From Trichomonas vaginalis G3 (lineage: Eukaryota > Parabasalia > Trichomonadida > Trichomonadidae), in assembly GCF_026262505.1 (NCBI RefSeq), contig NC_067205.1, forward strand, positions 7,626,001 through 7,690,000: a stretch of 64,000 nt of DNA, given 5' to 3'. Position numbers and translations under genes: made by a program. Under the pieces are notes generated by a model. It saw only the letters and a list, made by a program, of their open reading frames with translations, was not told where the DNA came from and did no database searches. Below are positions 48,530-57,860 of the stretch, one piece after another; the stretch's first letter is position 1, and each line of letters starts with the position of its first letter.

Positions 48530-49269
48530 GTATTGCACGAAAACTCGGTTGACTTCACTTATCATACCATTATATAAAAACCATGAGAAAAATAATAGAG
48601 AGAACAAACTTAAGAAATGATTAATTATAAGCTACATTACAATATAACTTTGTCTTTCTTCATCTGGTATTGTTTATGATATAGCCCTTGAATATCACAA
48701 AATATAATCCAAGTTTAATTAGATGAATTAAGTTAGGTATTTTGTTTTATGCACTAATTAAATAACATCTGATTATACATATTTGAATCTTGGACTAAAA
48801 TATGCTTTCTAATAAGTTGTGACGTTCAAGTCAACAATTTGATCAATCGCTGATATTGTATCTACACAATTTTAATCAAACAATATATAATTATATAAAT
48901 TATTTTTCTTTTATCAAAAACATCTTCTAATTTTTGAAACCAATGACATTTAAGTAATATTTTAAATATAAAAGGCAGATAAACTCATTATACAGTTAGA
49001 TATATGTACTAATATATTGCAGAATACATTCAGTAACTTATACTATATCAAATGAAAATATTTTAACCGAACCAAATACAATTATATTTAATCGATTATA
49101 AGTAGTCAAATCGAAATTATATTCACTCGAATACCAAAAAATATATATGCCTACATATTTAACTAAAATAATTGTATTTAACATAATTCAAAATGCATAA
49201 ATAAATATGAAATATTGCGAAAAAAATGTTTTCATGATAAGTGAAGTCAACCGAGTTTTCGTGCAATAC
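48530..49269. mobile_element. 740-bp MITE-like element with 36-bp TIRs
   Basis: gtattgcacgaaaactcggt...cat at 48530-48565 is the exact reverse complement of 49234-49269. The outside flanks share the direct word agtataaatgaagtttt (48513-48529, 49270-49286), which would be a 17-bp target duplication or part of the local tandem unit. The interior is AT-rich and has no gene. Family not recognised. Confidence 0.7.
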
Positions 49270-49293
49270 AGTATAAATGAAGTTTTTATTCGG

Positions 49294-49360
49294 AGGGCTT
49301 CCAGGCGCGTTGCGCCCTCTAACCCCGAAGATGTTTAGTATAAATGAAGTTTTTATTCGG
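49294..49360. repeat. GC-hairpin repeat unit, second copy
   Basis: agggcttccaggcgcgttgc..., then gatgtttagtataaatgaag and tttttattcgg. Same unit as 48472-48529. The left end of Polinton E probably lies within or next to these units. Confidence 0.7.
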
Positions 49361-49487
49361 AAAATTGTTAGTCTTCTGGGTCGAAAACATTATATAATGT
49401 GTCGCTTTTCACAAATTATATATGTTTTCATGTTTTGTCACTTTTCTGTCACTTTTCGGGTAAAAACATTTTTATTATTATATATAA

Positions 49488-50305
49488 ATGAATTTTACAA
49501 AACCACCGTTACCGTTCTTTGGAAATAAGAGTAGATGTAAAGATATTATATTGAGAGAACTTAAGAAACTACCGAATGGTCTAACATTTGTAGATTTGTT
49601 CGGTGGAAGTTTCTATATATCCCATTTGTGCCATACAATATTCCCTGACTCAAAGATTATATGCAATGACTTCGACAACTATATGAACCGTCTTAAACAT
49701 ATTCCAGACACAAACAATATATTGAAAGAGTTAAAAGAAAAGATACCTATAGGTAAGATGGAACGTATACCATTAGATAAGAAAAATATTGTGAGAGAGG
49801 TTTTGAAAAAAGCAGAATATATAGACTGGGATAGTATATCTGCTAGACTATTATATAGTGGTTCTATAAGAGTTCATGACATTGAAACACTTATGTCAAA
49901 AGTTTTATATCTTAACTATACAAATGTTTTCAAAGAGGACATAGAAAAATATATTGAGGGTATAGAGTTTGTGAGATGTCATTGGACAGAGTTGTATGAA
50001 AAATATAAAGACAAGGAAAATGTTTTCTTTATAGTGGACCGCCGTTCTATAACACATGGAATTTTCAATACCAAGTAGACTGGACTTTGAGAGACTCTTT
50101 AGAAACTTTAGACGTTATACATAACCATCCATGCTTTTACTTTACATCCGATAAAAGTGGTTTGGAAACCGTTATGAGATGGTTAGAGGACATACATGAC
50201 TATGAGTTTATATATGACAAGATAGAATATGAGAGAGGTCCTATAAACCGGAGAAAGTGTCACAATAAAGAAATTTTATTAGTAAGTAAATGTGGTTTGA
50301 AATAG
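49488..50305 (+). pseudogene. Dam/D12-class adenine-N6 DNA methyltransferase (broken)
   Basis: Starts MNFTKPPLPFFGNKSRCKDI; the PPLPFFGNKSR segment and TFVDLFGGSFYI (SAM-binding motif I, F-x-G-G) are characteristic of D12-class (Dam) methyltransferases, with ICNDFDNYMNRL next. The catalytic motif region lies about two thirds along. The upstream leader ttattattatatataa is Polinton-like. Broken, about one break. A methyltransferase could protect or mark element DNA; role inferred. Confidence 0.7.
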
Positions 50306-50421
50306 GACTACTTGTTTTAGGTTTTTTCCATTGTGTCATTTATTTATTTGACGTGGCAGAAAAGTACACAGAATATGAAGATGAACCAATGCCTGCAAAT
50401 GTTCAGCATATGTACTCGTAA
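50290..50421 (+). CDS. 43-aa single-span membrane peptide
   Basis: MWFEIGLLVLGFFHCVIYLF... forms a single hydrophobic segment followed by an acidic tail (EKYTEYEDEPMPANVQHMY). It overlaps the end of the methyltransferase region by 16 bp. Small membrane proteins of this kind occur in Polinton and virus structural clusters. No family known. Confidence 0.5.
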   Translation: MWFEIGLLVLGFFHCVIYLFDVAEKYTEYEDEPMPANVQHMYS

Positions 50422-50444
50422 GAGATATTTTTATCTAATATTAA

Positions 50445-50807
50445 ATGGACGCACAGAACTTAGCGAATGCACAGCAACCTGGACAACCAAACCCAGAGAA
50501 TATTCCAAATGAAGTTAGAATACAAACTGCAATGGCAAACTATGGTCAAGTGCCAACAGATGTACAAATGCAAACTGCCATGTCAAATGACGCTGCGTTA
50601 GGTTTGCCACCATGGTATGCAAATATGAGATGGAAAGAGTTTTATACAAACCCTGAAGTGGGATATAAACAACTTTATGCAGATGACGCGAACACAGAAG
50701 TTGACCCAGAATATGTTTTCTACCAGAGGAGAAACAGAATGTATGAGCTCCAGTTAAAGAATGCTATGGAACTCAACAGGAAACGTAAGAGACTAGGCGG
50801 ACATTAG
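50445..50807 (+). CDS. 120-aa Gln/Asn/Pro-rich protein
   Basis: MDAQNLANAQQPGQPNPENI..., with an internal repeat (VRIQTAMANYGQVPTDV then VQMQTAMSNDAA) and a basic end (ELNRKRKRLGGH). The leader atttttatctaatattaa matches the element's start-site motif. Possibly a virion or assembly protein; not recognised. Confidence 0.6.
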   Translation: MDAQNLANAQQPGQPNPENIPNEVRIQTAMANYGQVPTDVQMQTAMSNDAALGLPPWYANMRWKEFYTNPEVGYKQLYADDANTEVDPEYVFYQRRNRMYELQLKNAMELNRKRKRLGGH

Positions 50808-50825
50808 ATTTTTACATATAGTAAA

Positions 50826-51068
50826 ATGGGTTTCTTCAGTAGTATTGGAAACTTCTTCAGAAGAGTTGGAAGAGGTATATGGAATGGCGTCAAAACCGTA
50901 GGAAAAGGAATTTGGAACGGTGTCAAAAATATTGGTAAAAGAGTAGGTCAGTTCGTTGGTATTATACCTAAAGACCCTGAACCAGAAGAGCAAGCTCCTG
51001 TTATACAACAGCCTGAACCTGCACCACAGTCTAGTTGGCAACCAAATCCAACACCTCAACCGTATTAA
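50826..51068 (+). CDS. 80-aa amphipathic basic protein with Pro-rich tail
   Basis: MGFFSSIGNFFRRVGRGIWN..., repeating G-(I/V)-W-N-G-V-K modules (GRGIWNGVKTVGKGIWNGVK) that form an amphipathic, positively charged helix, then a Pro/Glu/Gln-rich tail. Resembles membrane-lytic or capsid-internal peptides (pVI-like in character). The leader atttttacatatagtaaa is motif-bearing. A relative by character is the 133-aa protein at 54191. Confidence 0.65.
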   Translation: MGFFSSIGNFFRRVGRGIWNGVKTVGKGIWNGVKNIGKRVGQFVGIIPKDPEPEEQAPVIQQPEPAPQSSWQPNPTPQPY

Positions 51069-51072
51069 AAAA

Positions 51073-51921
51073 TTATATTTTTATCGTTCGATAGTAGTTG
51101 TATATGAAACTAAGTTCTAAGTAAAACGCATGGTATAATGGAATTATTCTTTTTCTTCCATCTGTAGTAAACCATACTTGAAAGTCTGAAATACTTCCAC
51201 TTGGTGGTTCGTATAACTTTGTAGGTTTTTCGTAAAAGTGATTTGCCAAGCATAAGAAAGAGTTTTGGGCGCCAGAAAATGAAGCATGAACAATAATAGC
51301 ATCTGGGTCGAAAATATTTTCATATGTTCCATTAGGGTTTTCGACTTCATAATAGTCCGGGTGTACTGGATATGCTGCAGGCTGATTTAACATCCTCATA
51401 AATCTATACCATGCCAAGTTGTTATATTTTGTAGAAATATAAACGTTTTCTCCAAGGTCTTCTATTTTATTGATTTTAACAGTTGCATTTTTCCTGTCAT
51501 AAATAATATCGAGATGGTATTCTCCTTCGTCAATGTTATACTGGTTTGCATATTCAATATAGATGTCGTTTATTTTTTCTTGAAAAGCTTGAAGAGTTGT
51601 TTCTAAGTTTATAAGCAAACTAACTTGTAAAAGTTTTCCCTGTTCAAATTTCTCATACATACGTTTTTCTTTGTTATAGTATCGAACTTCAAAACCGACC
51701 GTAAATGGGAAACCATGTATGGCTTCTGAAATGAACTTCATTCTACGAAAGCCAATAGCTTTTGTGACGGATGGGTCTCTTAACCATCTTAATGGGTAGT
51801 CAAAACGATAGCCTTCATGCTTTACGGTATCTGTCTCAAACTTTTGACCTACATTAGTAAAAAGTTCATCTAATGGTTTAGTTGTAGCAACTCTTGAATT
51901 TTCTTTTTCTATTGGAAGCAT
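51073..51921 (-). CDS. 282-aa penton-like minor capsid protein
   Basis: Whole. MLPIEKENSRVATTKPLDEL..., with YRFDYPLRWLRDPSVTKAIG near residue 40 and SFLCLANHFYEKPTKLYEPP near residue 225, the same two landmarks as in the minor capsid protein of A and C. Strand-rich. The ATG at 51921 faces the fibre ATG at 51940 with 18 bp between (attttatctataataaaa), a probable shared promoter. A paralogue occupies 57861-59826. Confidence 0.75.
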   Translation of the reverse strand: MLPIEKENSRVATTKPLDELFTNVGQKFETDTVKHEGYRFDYPLRWLRDPSVTKAIGFRRMKFISEAIHGFPFTVGFEVRYYNKEKRMYEKFEQGKLLQVSLLINLETTLQAFQEKINDIYIEYANQYNIDEGEYHLDIIYDRKNATVKINKIEDLGENVYISTKYNNLAWYRFMRMLNQPAAYPVHPDYYEVENPNGTYENIFDPDAIIVHASFSGAQNSFLCLANHFYEKPTKLYEPPSGSISDFQVWFTTDGRKRIIPLYHAFYLELSFIYNYYRTIKI

Positions 51922-51939
51922 ATTTTATCTATAATAAAA

Positions 51940-53217
51940 ATGTCAAATGAAGCAGCGTCTATGAGAGAAATACAACACAACCGACAACTCATTATGCAAG
52001 CTCTAAATAAGAACACAACAAACTTTTCAAACTATTCTAAGATATCTGAGTCATTGAAAGAAGGAAACTTAAAACTGACATTAAACCCAATGACAGATGA
52101 GTTTCTGTTTCAAGACAATAAGAACCATACTGTCTGTATAAATCCAACAAAAGGAACTTTAAACGAGAAACCTATAAATGAACTTCTTTTGAAAGCAGAT
52201 GTTGACAACAAAGCTGACAAAGAATATGTCATTGAAAAAGTTCAAGAAGAACATGACAGAGCAGATGCAACATATGCAACAAAAGAGGATGTTGAAAATA
52301 AAGCTGACAAAGAAACTGTAGATATGTTGGCACAAACGGTTTCAAGTCATACCAGAGGTTTAATGGAAGATAGTGTCCATTTGCAAAGACTTGACATAGA
52401 TGTTTCAAATAAAGCCGACAAAAATCATACACATAACATCTCTGACGTAAATGAACTTCAAGAAAAGTTAGATGGCAAAGCTGACAAAGAAACTGTAGAT
52501 ATGTTGGCACAAACGGTTTCAAGTCATGACAGAGCTTTAATGGAAGATGGACAACAGTTGAAAGAGCTTGAGAAAGGTGTTACAGAGTTAAGGAATACAA
52601 AAGCAGACTCGACATGGATAGCTGGATATGTAGATGCAACAAAAGAATATATTTTCGCATGGACAGAAGGAACATATCCACAAAAACATCATACACATAA
52701 CATCTATGACGTAAATGAACTTCAAGAAAAGTTAGATGACATTATGCATCTAAGACAGGAACTCAATGTGCTTAAACAAATTTTGCCGAATCTTATTTAC
52801 CCGGTTGGCTCATTATATGTTTCAATGAACTCTACCAGACCAGAAGTAGTACTTGGTTTTGGAACTTGGACTCAAATAGTCGACAGGTTTTTGTATTGTG
52901 CAAACTCTTCAAAGGAAACAGGTGGAAGTAAAACGATTTCAGGTGAAAATTTACCTGCGCACAGTCACTACATAGATTTAAGTACATCTCAAGCAGGTTG
53001 GCATAAGCATAGATATTGGGATTGGTCAGGAATGACAAAAGGTAAAGGATATGATGTTAAAGACGACGTTAAGTTTGCTATAAATTGTTACGGGAGTGAC
53101 ACTCAGGGAGAAGGAAACCATACACATTTTGTTTCAGGATATACACAAACAACGGGACAAAGTAAAGAATACATGCCACCTTACATGACAGTTTACGCAT
53201 GGTATAGAATTGCTTAG
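51940..53217 (+). CDS. 425-aa tail-collar fibre protein
   Basis: Whole. The N-terminal region is helical. Several repeats follow: KADKETVDMLAQTVSSH occurs twice, and HTHNISDVNELQEKLD, HTHNIYDVNELQEKLD. The C-terminal domain matches the phage tail-collar pattern: YPVGSLYVSMNSTRPEVVLG, FGTWTQIVDRFLYCANSS, GGSKTI, ENLPAHSH, ending YMPPYMTVYAWYRIA. This domain binds hosts in phages. The short spacer to the next gene (convergent integrase, 4-bp overlap) is tight. Confidence 0.8.
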   Translation: MSNEAASMREIQHNRQLIMQALNKNTTNFSNYSKISESLKEGNLKLTLNPMTDEFLFQDNKNHTVCINPTKGTLNEKPINELLLKADVDNKADKEYVIEKVQEEHDRADATYATKEDVENKADKETVDMLAQTVSSHTRGLMEDSVHLQRLDIDVSNKADKNHTHNISDVNELQEKLDGKADKETVDMLAQTVSSHDRALMEDGQQLKELEKGVTELRNTKADSTWIAGYVDATKEYIFAWTEGTYPQKHHTHNIYDVNELQEKLDDIMHLRQELNVLKQILPNLIYPVGSLYVSMNSTRPEVVLGFGTWTQIVDRFLYCANSSKETGGSKTISGENLPAHSHYIDLSTSQAGWHKHRYWDWSGMTKGKGYDVKDDVKFAINCYGSDTQGEGNHTHFVSGYTQTTGQSKEYMPPYMTVYAWYRIA

Positions 53218-54173
53218 TCGTCATTTTCAACTTCTTTAGCATATTCGTCAGGAGTTGTCTTATATTTGTTAGGAACTGTCTTTGAAAGTATACCACCTTG
53301 AACTTTGACAAGTTTGAAACGAGGTCTGGCAATAGTAGTTTTATCTTCTGCTTGCAGTGTGTACATTTTGCCATGTTTGCCTAAAACTTCATAATATTCT
53401 CTTGTATACTTTCTTCTATTTTTACGAACACGAATGTGAGTACCTGTCGGGTTCCCATTGTTGTCATAGTCAATAGTATTTTCATATGGGTCGCGTTTAG
53501 GTATTTCTATTTTTACTTTGTCACCTTTCTGAAGTTTGAAGCCCGGCATTCTTTCTTGTTTGTCTCTTTTGACTAAATTATTAAATATATAGTCTTTCTC
53601 TAAGTCAGGGTTGTTTTTCATTTCTTCGGGGGAGTGGTTTCCCAAACCTTTTTGTTTACGGTTATTGTAAATATTTAAAACTTGTCTCATCTTTGCCATG
53701 GAGAAGTGTCTATACTTGTCGTCATATGACATTTCATTTGCTTCACCACCTTGTGGTTGGTTTAAGTCTCTTAACATTTTTATACAACCGTCAATGACAC
53801 CAAGAGCAGAATGGTTTTGGTCGACAATGAAATATTGGTTTACATTTTTTGAACGCAGATAGTTTTTTACATCATCTGATTTGAAAGAACTTTCACAGTC
53901 AGATGTCAGTTTTGTTGGATGGTATTTGTCAACGAATATTGTCAAAGCAGTTTTCACATCTAAAATATTTTTGGACCATAATGGTATGGCTTCACAGTAT
54001 CTTGTGTTTTGACCAACAAATATTAACCAGTATGGAGGTCCATCTGTTCTAACTCTCGGAATGTTTTCCAAGATATCCATAAACCAAGCATTTGGTGTTG
54101 AACTAAAGATTTTTATCATGAGTGCTTTCTTTGTCGCTTTAGAAACATAGGGGTCCTTGTTCGGATTCGTCAT
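53214..54173 (-). CDS. 319-aa Polinton DDE integrase with chromo-like tail
   Basis: Whole. An rve-type core with WLIFVGQNTRYCEAIPLW, LTSDCESSFKSDDVKNYLRS and the region NHSALGVIDGCIKMLRDLNQ, then a basic C-terminal part with SH3/chromo-like strands (KRDPYENTIDYDNNGNPTG, YEVLGKHGKMYTLQAEDK). Distant from the A-C integrase but in the same family by order of motifs. The start at 54173 faces the 133-aa gene (54191) across 17 bp. Confidence 0.8.
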   Translation of the reverse strand: MTNPNKDPYVSKATKKALMIKIFSSTPNAWFMDILENIPRVRTDGPPYWLIFVGQNTRYCEAIPLWSKNILDVKTALTIFVDKYHPTKLTSDCESSFKSDDVKNYLRSKNVNQYFIVDQNHSALGVIDGCIKMLRDLNQPQGGEANEMSYDDKYRHFSMAKMRQVLNIYNNRKQKGLGNHSPEEMKNNPDLEKDYIFNNLVKRDKQERMPGFKLQKGDKVKIEIPKRDPYENTIDYDNNGNPTGTHIRVRKNRRKYTREYYEVLGKHGKMYTLQAEDKTTIARPRFKLVKVQGGILSKTVPNKYKTTPDEYAKEVENDD

Positions 54174-54190
54174 TTTTTACCCTATAAGAA

Positions 54191-54592
54191 ATGGGTTTAT
54201 TTGGCGCATTAGCAGGAGTTGCATCCAGATTTTTGCCCGCAGTGGGAACAATAGCCAGAGGTGCATTTGGAGTTGGAAGGAAGATTTTGAGTACATTAGG
54301 TATACTGAAAGAGAAAGCACAACCTATTATACAAACTGTACAGAAAGGTTGGGATGTAGCACGAGATGCAACAAATCTTATTCCAAATCCTGAAACAAGA
54401 GGAAAAGTTCAAGGATGGATGGACAATGTAGGAAGACAAGCAGGAAACTATTATAACAAAGCAAATGACTACTATAACCAAGCAGGACACTATATGGACC
54501 AAGGTGAAAGATTCTTTAACAGAGGATATAACCATGCACAACAGTGGGTAAACAATAACCAATCTCAACCGCCTCAAACGTGGGGAATGTAA
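54191..54592 (+). CDS. 133-aa amphipathic protein
   Basis: MGLFGALAGVASRFLPAVGT..., Gly/Ala-rich amphipathic N-terminus, central basic helix, and an Asn/Tyr/Gln-rich repeat tail (YYNKANDYYNQAGHYMDQGE). Similar in character to the 175-aa protein of A-C and the 80-aa protein at 50826. A virion-internal or membrane-active role is inference. Confidence 0.6.
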   Translation: MGLFGALAGVASRFLPAVGTIARGAFGVGRKILSTLGILKEKAQPIIQTVQKGWDVARDATNLIPNPETRGKVQGWMDNVGRQAGNYYNKANDYYNQAGHYMDQGERFFNRGYNHAQQWVNNNQSQPPQTWGM

Positions 54593-54611
54593 AGTTTTTT
54601 ATTGAGATGAA

Positions 54612-54764
54612 ATGAACAATGCAGCATTGAGACAAATGAGTTCAAGATGGATTTGTCGGCTTCCAGCATTTACACCACGTGTTTGTAAAGTTCTTCCTAT
54701 ACCTCAGGAAGTTTTAGACCGACTTAAAAAACCTAAACAACCAGTTGAAAACAAACCAAACTAA
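54612..54764 (+). CDS. 50-aa protein, tandem copy 1
   Basis: MNNAALRQMSSRWICRLPAF..., ending with TPRVCKVLPIPQEVLDRLKK shared exactly with copy 2. Leader ttttttattgagatgaa. Duplicated gene; function unknown. Confidence 0.6.
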   Translation: MNNAALRQMSSRWICRLPAFTPRVCKVLPIPQEVLDRLKKPKQPVENKPN

Positions 54765-54782
54765 ATTTTTTACTGAGATGAA

Positions 54783-54923
54783 ATGAACAATGCAGCTTTA
54801 AACAGAATAAGTCATGGAAGACCACCTTTTACACCACGTGTTTGTAAAGTTCTTCCTATACCTCAGGAAGTTTTAGACCGACTTAAAAAGCCTAAACAAC
54901 CAGTTGAAAACAAACCAAACTAA
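54783..54923 (+). CDS. 46-aa protein, tandem copy 2
   Basis: MNNAALNRISHGRPPFTPRV..., sharing its last 30 residues with copy 1. Leader attttttactgagatgaa, also shared with the next gene. The pair arose by local duplication of about 165 bp including the promoter. Confidence 0.6.
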   Translation: MNNAALNRISHGRPPFTPRVCKVLPIPQEVLDRLKKPKQPVENKPN

Positions 54924-54942
54924 AATTTTTTACTGAGATGAA

Positions 54943-55224
54943 ATGACCGAAGAAGTTGAAACGGTAGATTTGACACCACAAACAAAAAGTTCAGAACCAT
55001 TGTCAAAACCTGTCAAAGAACTTACCGATGAAGAGAAAAATTCAATAATAGAAAGTGCCAGGTCTGGAAATACAAACCCTAACTACAAAGTCACTTTTCA
55101 TAGAAATGGAACGGCTAGTATCTCAAAAAAGAAACAGACTCTCACAAATAAAATATTGAAGTCTGAAGGGCTTTCGAGACAACAGATGGAAAAGTTTACT
55201 TCATTGACCAACAGTTCATTATAG
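54943..55224 (+). CDS. 93-aa small Polinton protein
   Basis: MTEEVETVDLTPQTKSSEPL..., acidic start, then IIESARSGNTNPNYKVTFHR and NGTASISKKKQT, a pattern shared with 19319-19752 and 21890-22126 of B. Position upstream of polymerase here, of capsid in B. Leader attttttactgagatgaa. Confidence 0.55.
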   Translation: MTEEVETVDLTPQTKSSEPLSKPVKELTDEEKNSIIESARSGNTNPNYKVTFHRNGTASISKKKQTLTNKILKSEGLSRQQMEKFTSLTNSSL

Positions 55225-55301
55225 AACATCTCATTGACTTAGAGTCGAAATATTCTAAACTTTACAACAAACACAAAAAGTTGAAAGGAAAACAAAAACA
55301 A

Positions 55302-55526
55302 ATGGCATATGATATTTATGAAGATGTTGACGACACAACTGTTCCTGCAAGTGAAGTAAAGTCAGAGGAACCGAAAAGTGACGAAAAACCGATAGAAGAA
55401 GAAAAACCAAAAACTGAAGATAAACCAAAACCAAAGTTTAGTTTCCAAACTAAACCAAGTCAACCTTCATTAGCTGGTATGGGTTGGCGTCAAAGACTTA
55501 TGGCAGCAGGCGGTTATGTAAAGTAA
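55302..55526 (+). CDS. 74-aa Glu/Lys/Pro-rich protein
   Basis: MAYDIYEDVDDTTVPASEVK..., very charged, ending MGWRQRLMAAGGYVK. The frame is open upstream of this Met and approaches the previous gene, so the two may belong together. Function unknown. Confidence 0.5.
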   Translation: MAYDIYEDVDDTTVPASEVKSEEPKSDEKPIEEEKPKTEDKPKPKFSFQTKPSQPSLAGMGWRQRLMAAGGYVK

Positions 55527-55557
55527 AGAAAAAAAATATTTTTTTATTTTTATAAAA

Positions 55558-57711
55558 ATGCCCCCATATAGAATGGACAGAAAGTCTGCTAGAATAAAAG
55601 CAGAGTTACAAAGATATGGTTGGAGAGTTTCGAAGAATTTTAAATATAGGAAGGGAAGACCCATAAAAGTCTATGACAAATTGTCTGGTCTTCGCTACGA
55701 AATGGATTTGGAAACAGCACGTGCCAATTATCCAAACAGACTAGAGAGGTTAGAAGAAGAACGTCTTATGGACATGCCTTTCGATGTTAGTGAACCTCAA
55801 GTTGAAGGACACGACGGCTTTGCCAGATTCTACTGGAAACATGACGAACAATTGCATCCTTTGAGAAGGAAAAAAGGAAAAGGTGAAGACACACATGCTC
55901 CCATGGAAAGAACAAGATATGCATATGAAAAGTATCGTGAAGTTAGAAGTCAAATTACATCTGGTCGAACCTTTACAGTAAACTTTGACGAAGGAAAGAA
56001 CAAAGAAGGCTTCATGGGTGTACTTGCTGCCATACAAGACGGAAATAAGAAAGGACACAATCTCAGATTGACCATAACAGATTTGGATGGTCACATTTAC
56101 TATGCACATGGCAATGAACAAACAGCCGCAAAACTTCTTGACGCTTTCAAGACTACAAAGAGAGAACAAATGGTTGACTCCGACTCAGACATTTTGAATG
56201 CAATTGAAGGAATTGCAAGTGTCAAGTTCGAATGGTACCAACCTAACCCTCAAGCAGTCAGACAACATGCTGGATACTTCCCCTTCATAAATAAGTCTGA
56301 TATTGACTTGACAAGGTATGGAATTTACAATTCAATTGAAACAATTGTCAATGAACCTTGCATTCTTACATGTCTCAGGAACTCTGGTCTTGTTACAGAT
56401 GAGAAGATGAAGTATCTTGAGTCATGTGTGAAGACAAGGTACATTCTCAGAGGTCAATTGGCAAAAATTGCACCGTTGGCAAATGTCAATATCCGAGTCA
56501 ACATACCTACAGCTAAAGGTTCTTCACATGACGACTATGTTGTTGACAAAGACTTACCATGGTTGAAGATTGTAATTGTCCACAACCACTTCATGTTGAA
56601 CGAAAGTCTTACAAACCCATTCTTTGGTAAAAGCAAGTGCAACATTGTCAGAGCTGTAAACATTCTTTTCGAGAAAGGTTTGTTGGAACCAATTCCAGAT
56701 GACAAGCTGACAGAAACTTTTGTACCAAAAGACGAAACAAACTTTTCATTGTTAGCAAGACCAAAAGTTGTTCCAGACAAAGTTCTAGTACAAAAGAAGT
56801 ACACGGTTCCACAAGGGGTTGGTATGTTCGGATACCAACCTGAACCAGAAGAACTTCCAATGAGGTTGCAAGAACTTCAAGATGCTATAAACAAACTTCC
56901 ATTGAGACATCCAATTGACGTCAAATTGTATTGGAGAGCATCTGAGTTAGGTCAGAAGGTTTTATATGAAACAGGTTGCTTCGACGATGTTTATGAGATA
57001 ACAGGAGAAGTTTCTCAGAAGATAAGAGACTCACTTGAATTTCCACAAACTGGACCAATTGGTTGCGACAAGTTCGACTCAGATGAAAAGATATACTATG
57101 TCGACCTTAACGCTGCATACATGAGGTTTGTCCAATATATTCCGACTGGAATTCCAAACGAAGATGGTGAGTTCCCGGGAAGGAACTATACAGTTGGAAA
57201 AGTCATACAACAACTGTATGATATTAGGAAAGCTTCAAACCCCAAACTTGCAATGACACTCAAATTGCTTATGAATTCGACATGGGGATATTCCATTAAG
57301 AAACCTCAAGAGATGAAGAGTAAACATTATGAGAAGGTCGACAACTTTGTTGAAAGGTTTTCTCCTTTTGTTTTGAAGTACGAATTCACTCAAGGTCAAA
57401 GTGGCTTAGTAACCACATTAAAACCTATTGTCGAACATTGGTCTTACCCTCAGTTCGCAAAGGCAGTCCTTGACAACTACAACAAATTCTTCTCCGAAGT
57501 CAAATCCAAAGTTGTGGTTTACTATGAGAACATTGACGCACTCATGACGAACGAAGAAGGCTATAACAAACTCATTGAAATGGGAATGGTCGGTGAAAAG
57601 ATGGGCTGTTTTAAGCTAGATAAGGTATTTTCCGAAGTTCATGTAATATCGAAAAGGAAATATTGGGGCATACTTGAAGACGGCACAGAAATAAAACATT
57701 GCATGAAGTAA
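55558..57711 (+). CDS. 717-aa divergent family B DNA polymerase
   Basis: Long single frame. Basic N-terminus (residues 1-130), an OTU-like segment (VNEPCILTCLRNSGLVTDEK near 260 and VIVHNHFMLNESL near 345) matching that of the B polymerase, then palm motifs A (YYVDLNAAYMRF near 515), B (LLMNSTWGYSIKKP near 570) and a divergent C region near 655. It is shorter than usual Polinton polymerases (about 1000 aa or more) and recognisable exonuclease motifs are not seen, so catalytic competence is doubtful. Leader atttttttatttttataaaa. Confidence 0.7.
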   Translation: MPPYRMDRKSARIKAELQRYGWRVSKNFKYRKGRPIKVYDKLSGLRYEMDLETARANYPNRLERLEEERLMDMPFDVSEPQVEGHDGFARFYWKHDEQLHPLRRKKGKGEDTHAPMERTRYAYEKYREVRSQITSGRTFTVNFDEGKNKEGFMGVLAAIQDGNKKGHNLRLTITDLDGHIYYAHGNEQTAAKLLDAFKTTKREQMVDSDSDILNAIEGIASVKFEWYQPNPQAVRQHAGYFPFINKSDIDLTRYGIYNSIETIVNEPCILTCLRNSGLVTDEKMKYLESCVKTRYILRGQLAKIAPLANVNIRVNIPTAKGSSHDDYVVDKDLPWLKIVIVHNHFMLNESLTNPFFGKSKCNIVRAVNILFEKGLLEPIPDDKLTETFVPKDETNFSLLARPKVVPDKVLVQKKYTVPQGVGMFGYQPEPEELPMRLQELQDAINKLPLRHPIDVKLYWRASELGQKVLYETGCFDDVYEITGEVSQKIRDSLEFPQTGPIGCDKFDSDEKIYYVDLNAAYMRFVQYIPTGIPNEDGEFPGRNYTVGKVIQQLYDIRKASNPKLAMTLKLLMNSTWGYSIKKPQEMKSKHYEKVDNFVERFSPFVLKYEFTQGQSGLVTTLKPIVEHWSYPQFAKAVLDNYNKFFSEVKSKVVVYYENIDALMTNEEGYNKLIEMGMVGEKMGCFKLDKVFSEVHVISKRKYWGILEDGTEIKHCMK

Positions 57712-57755
57712 AAATTTATTTTTAAAAAAAGTGACATTTTTTTAATTTATTTGAA

Positions 57756-57860
57756 ATGTACGCTGAGTTTGTTGGAGAAGACCGTTGGGAAACTTGTTTG
57801 TTAGATGAGAAATATGAAATGGCATACCATTTTAAAACAATATATTTTTACATATATTAA
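57756..57860 (+). CDS. 34-aa ORF before minor capsid gene
   Basis: MYAEFVGEDRWETCLLDEKY..., ending at the base before the next ATG. It contains the promoter-like motif atatttttacatatattaa of the next gene in its last codons. Possibly a real small gene or chance. Confidence 0.35.
   Translation: MYAEFVGEDRWETCLLDEKYEMAYHFKTIYFYIY

Noticed and set aside
48360-48620. 86-aa open frame crossing the TIR of the 740-bp element
   Set aside because: It spans the GC-hairpin unit and the end of the inserted element, so it is a chance fusion.
49277-49528. 83-aa open frame before the methyltransferase
   Set aside because: Starts in the hairpin unit and runs into the methyltransferase start in another frame; the same hairpin peptide appears in the frame at 48360, showing it is repeat-derived.
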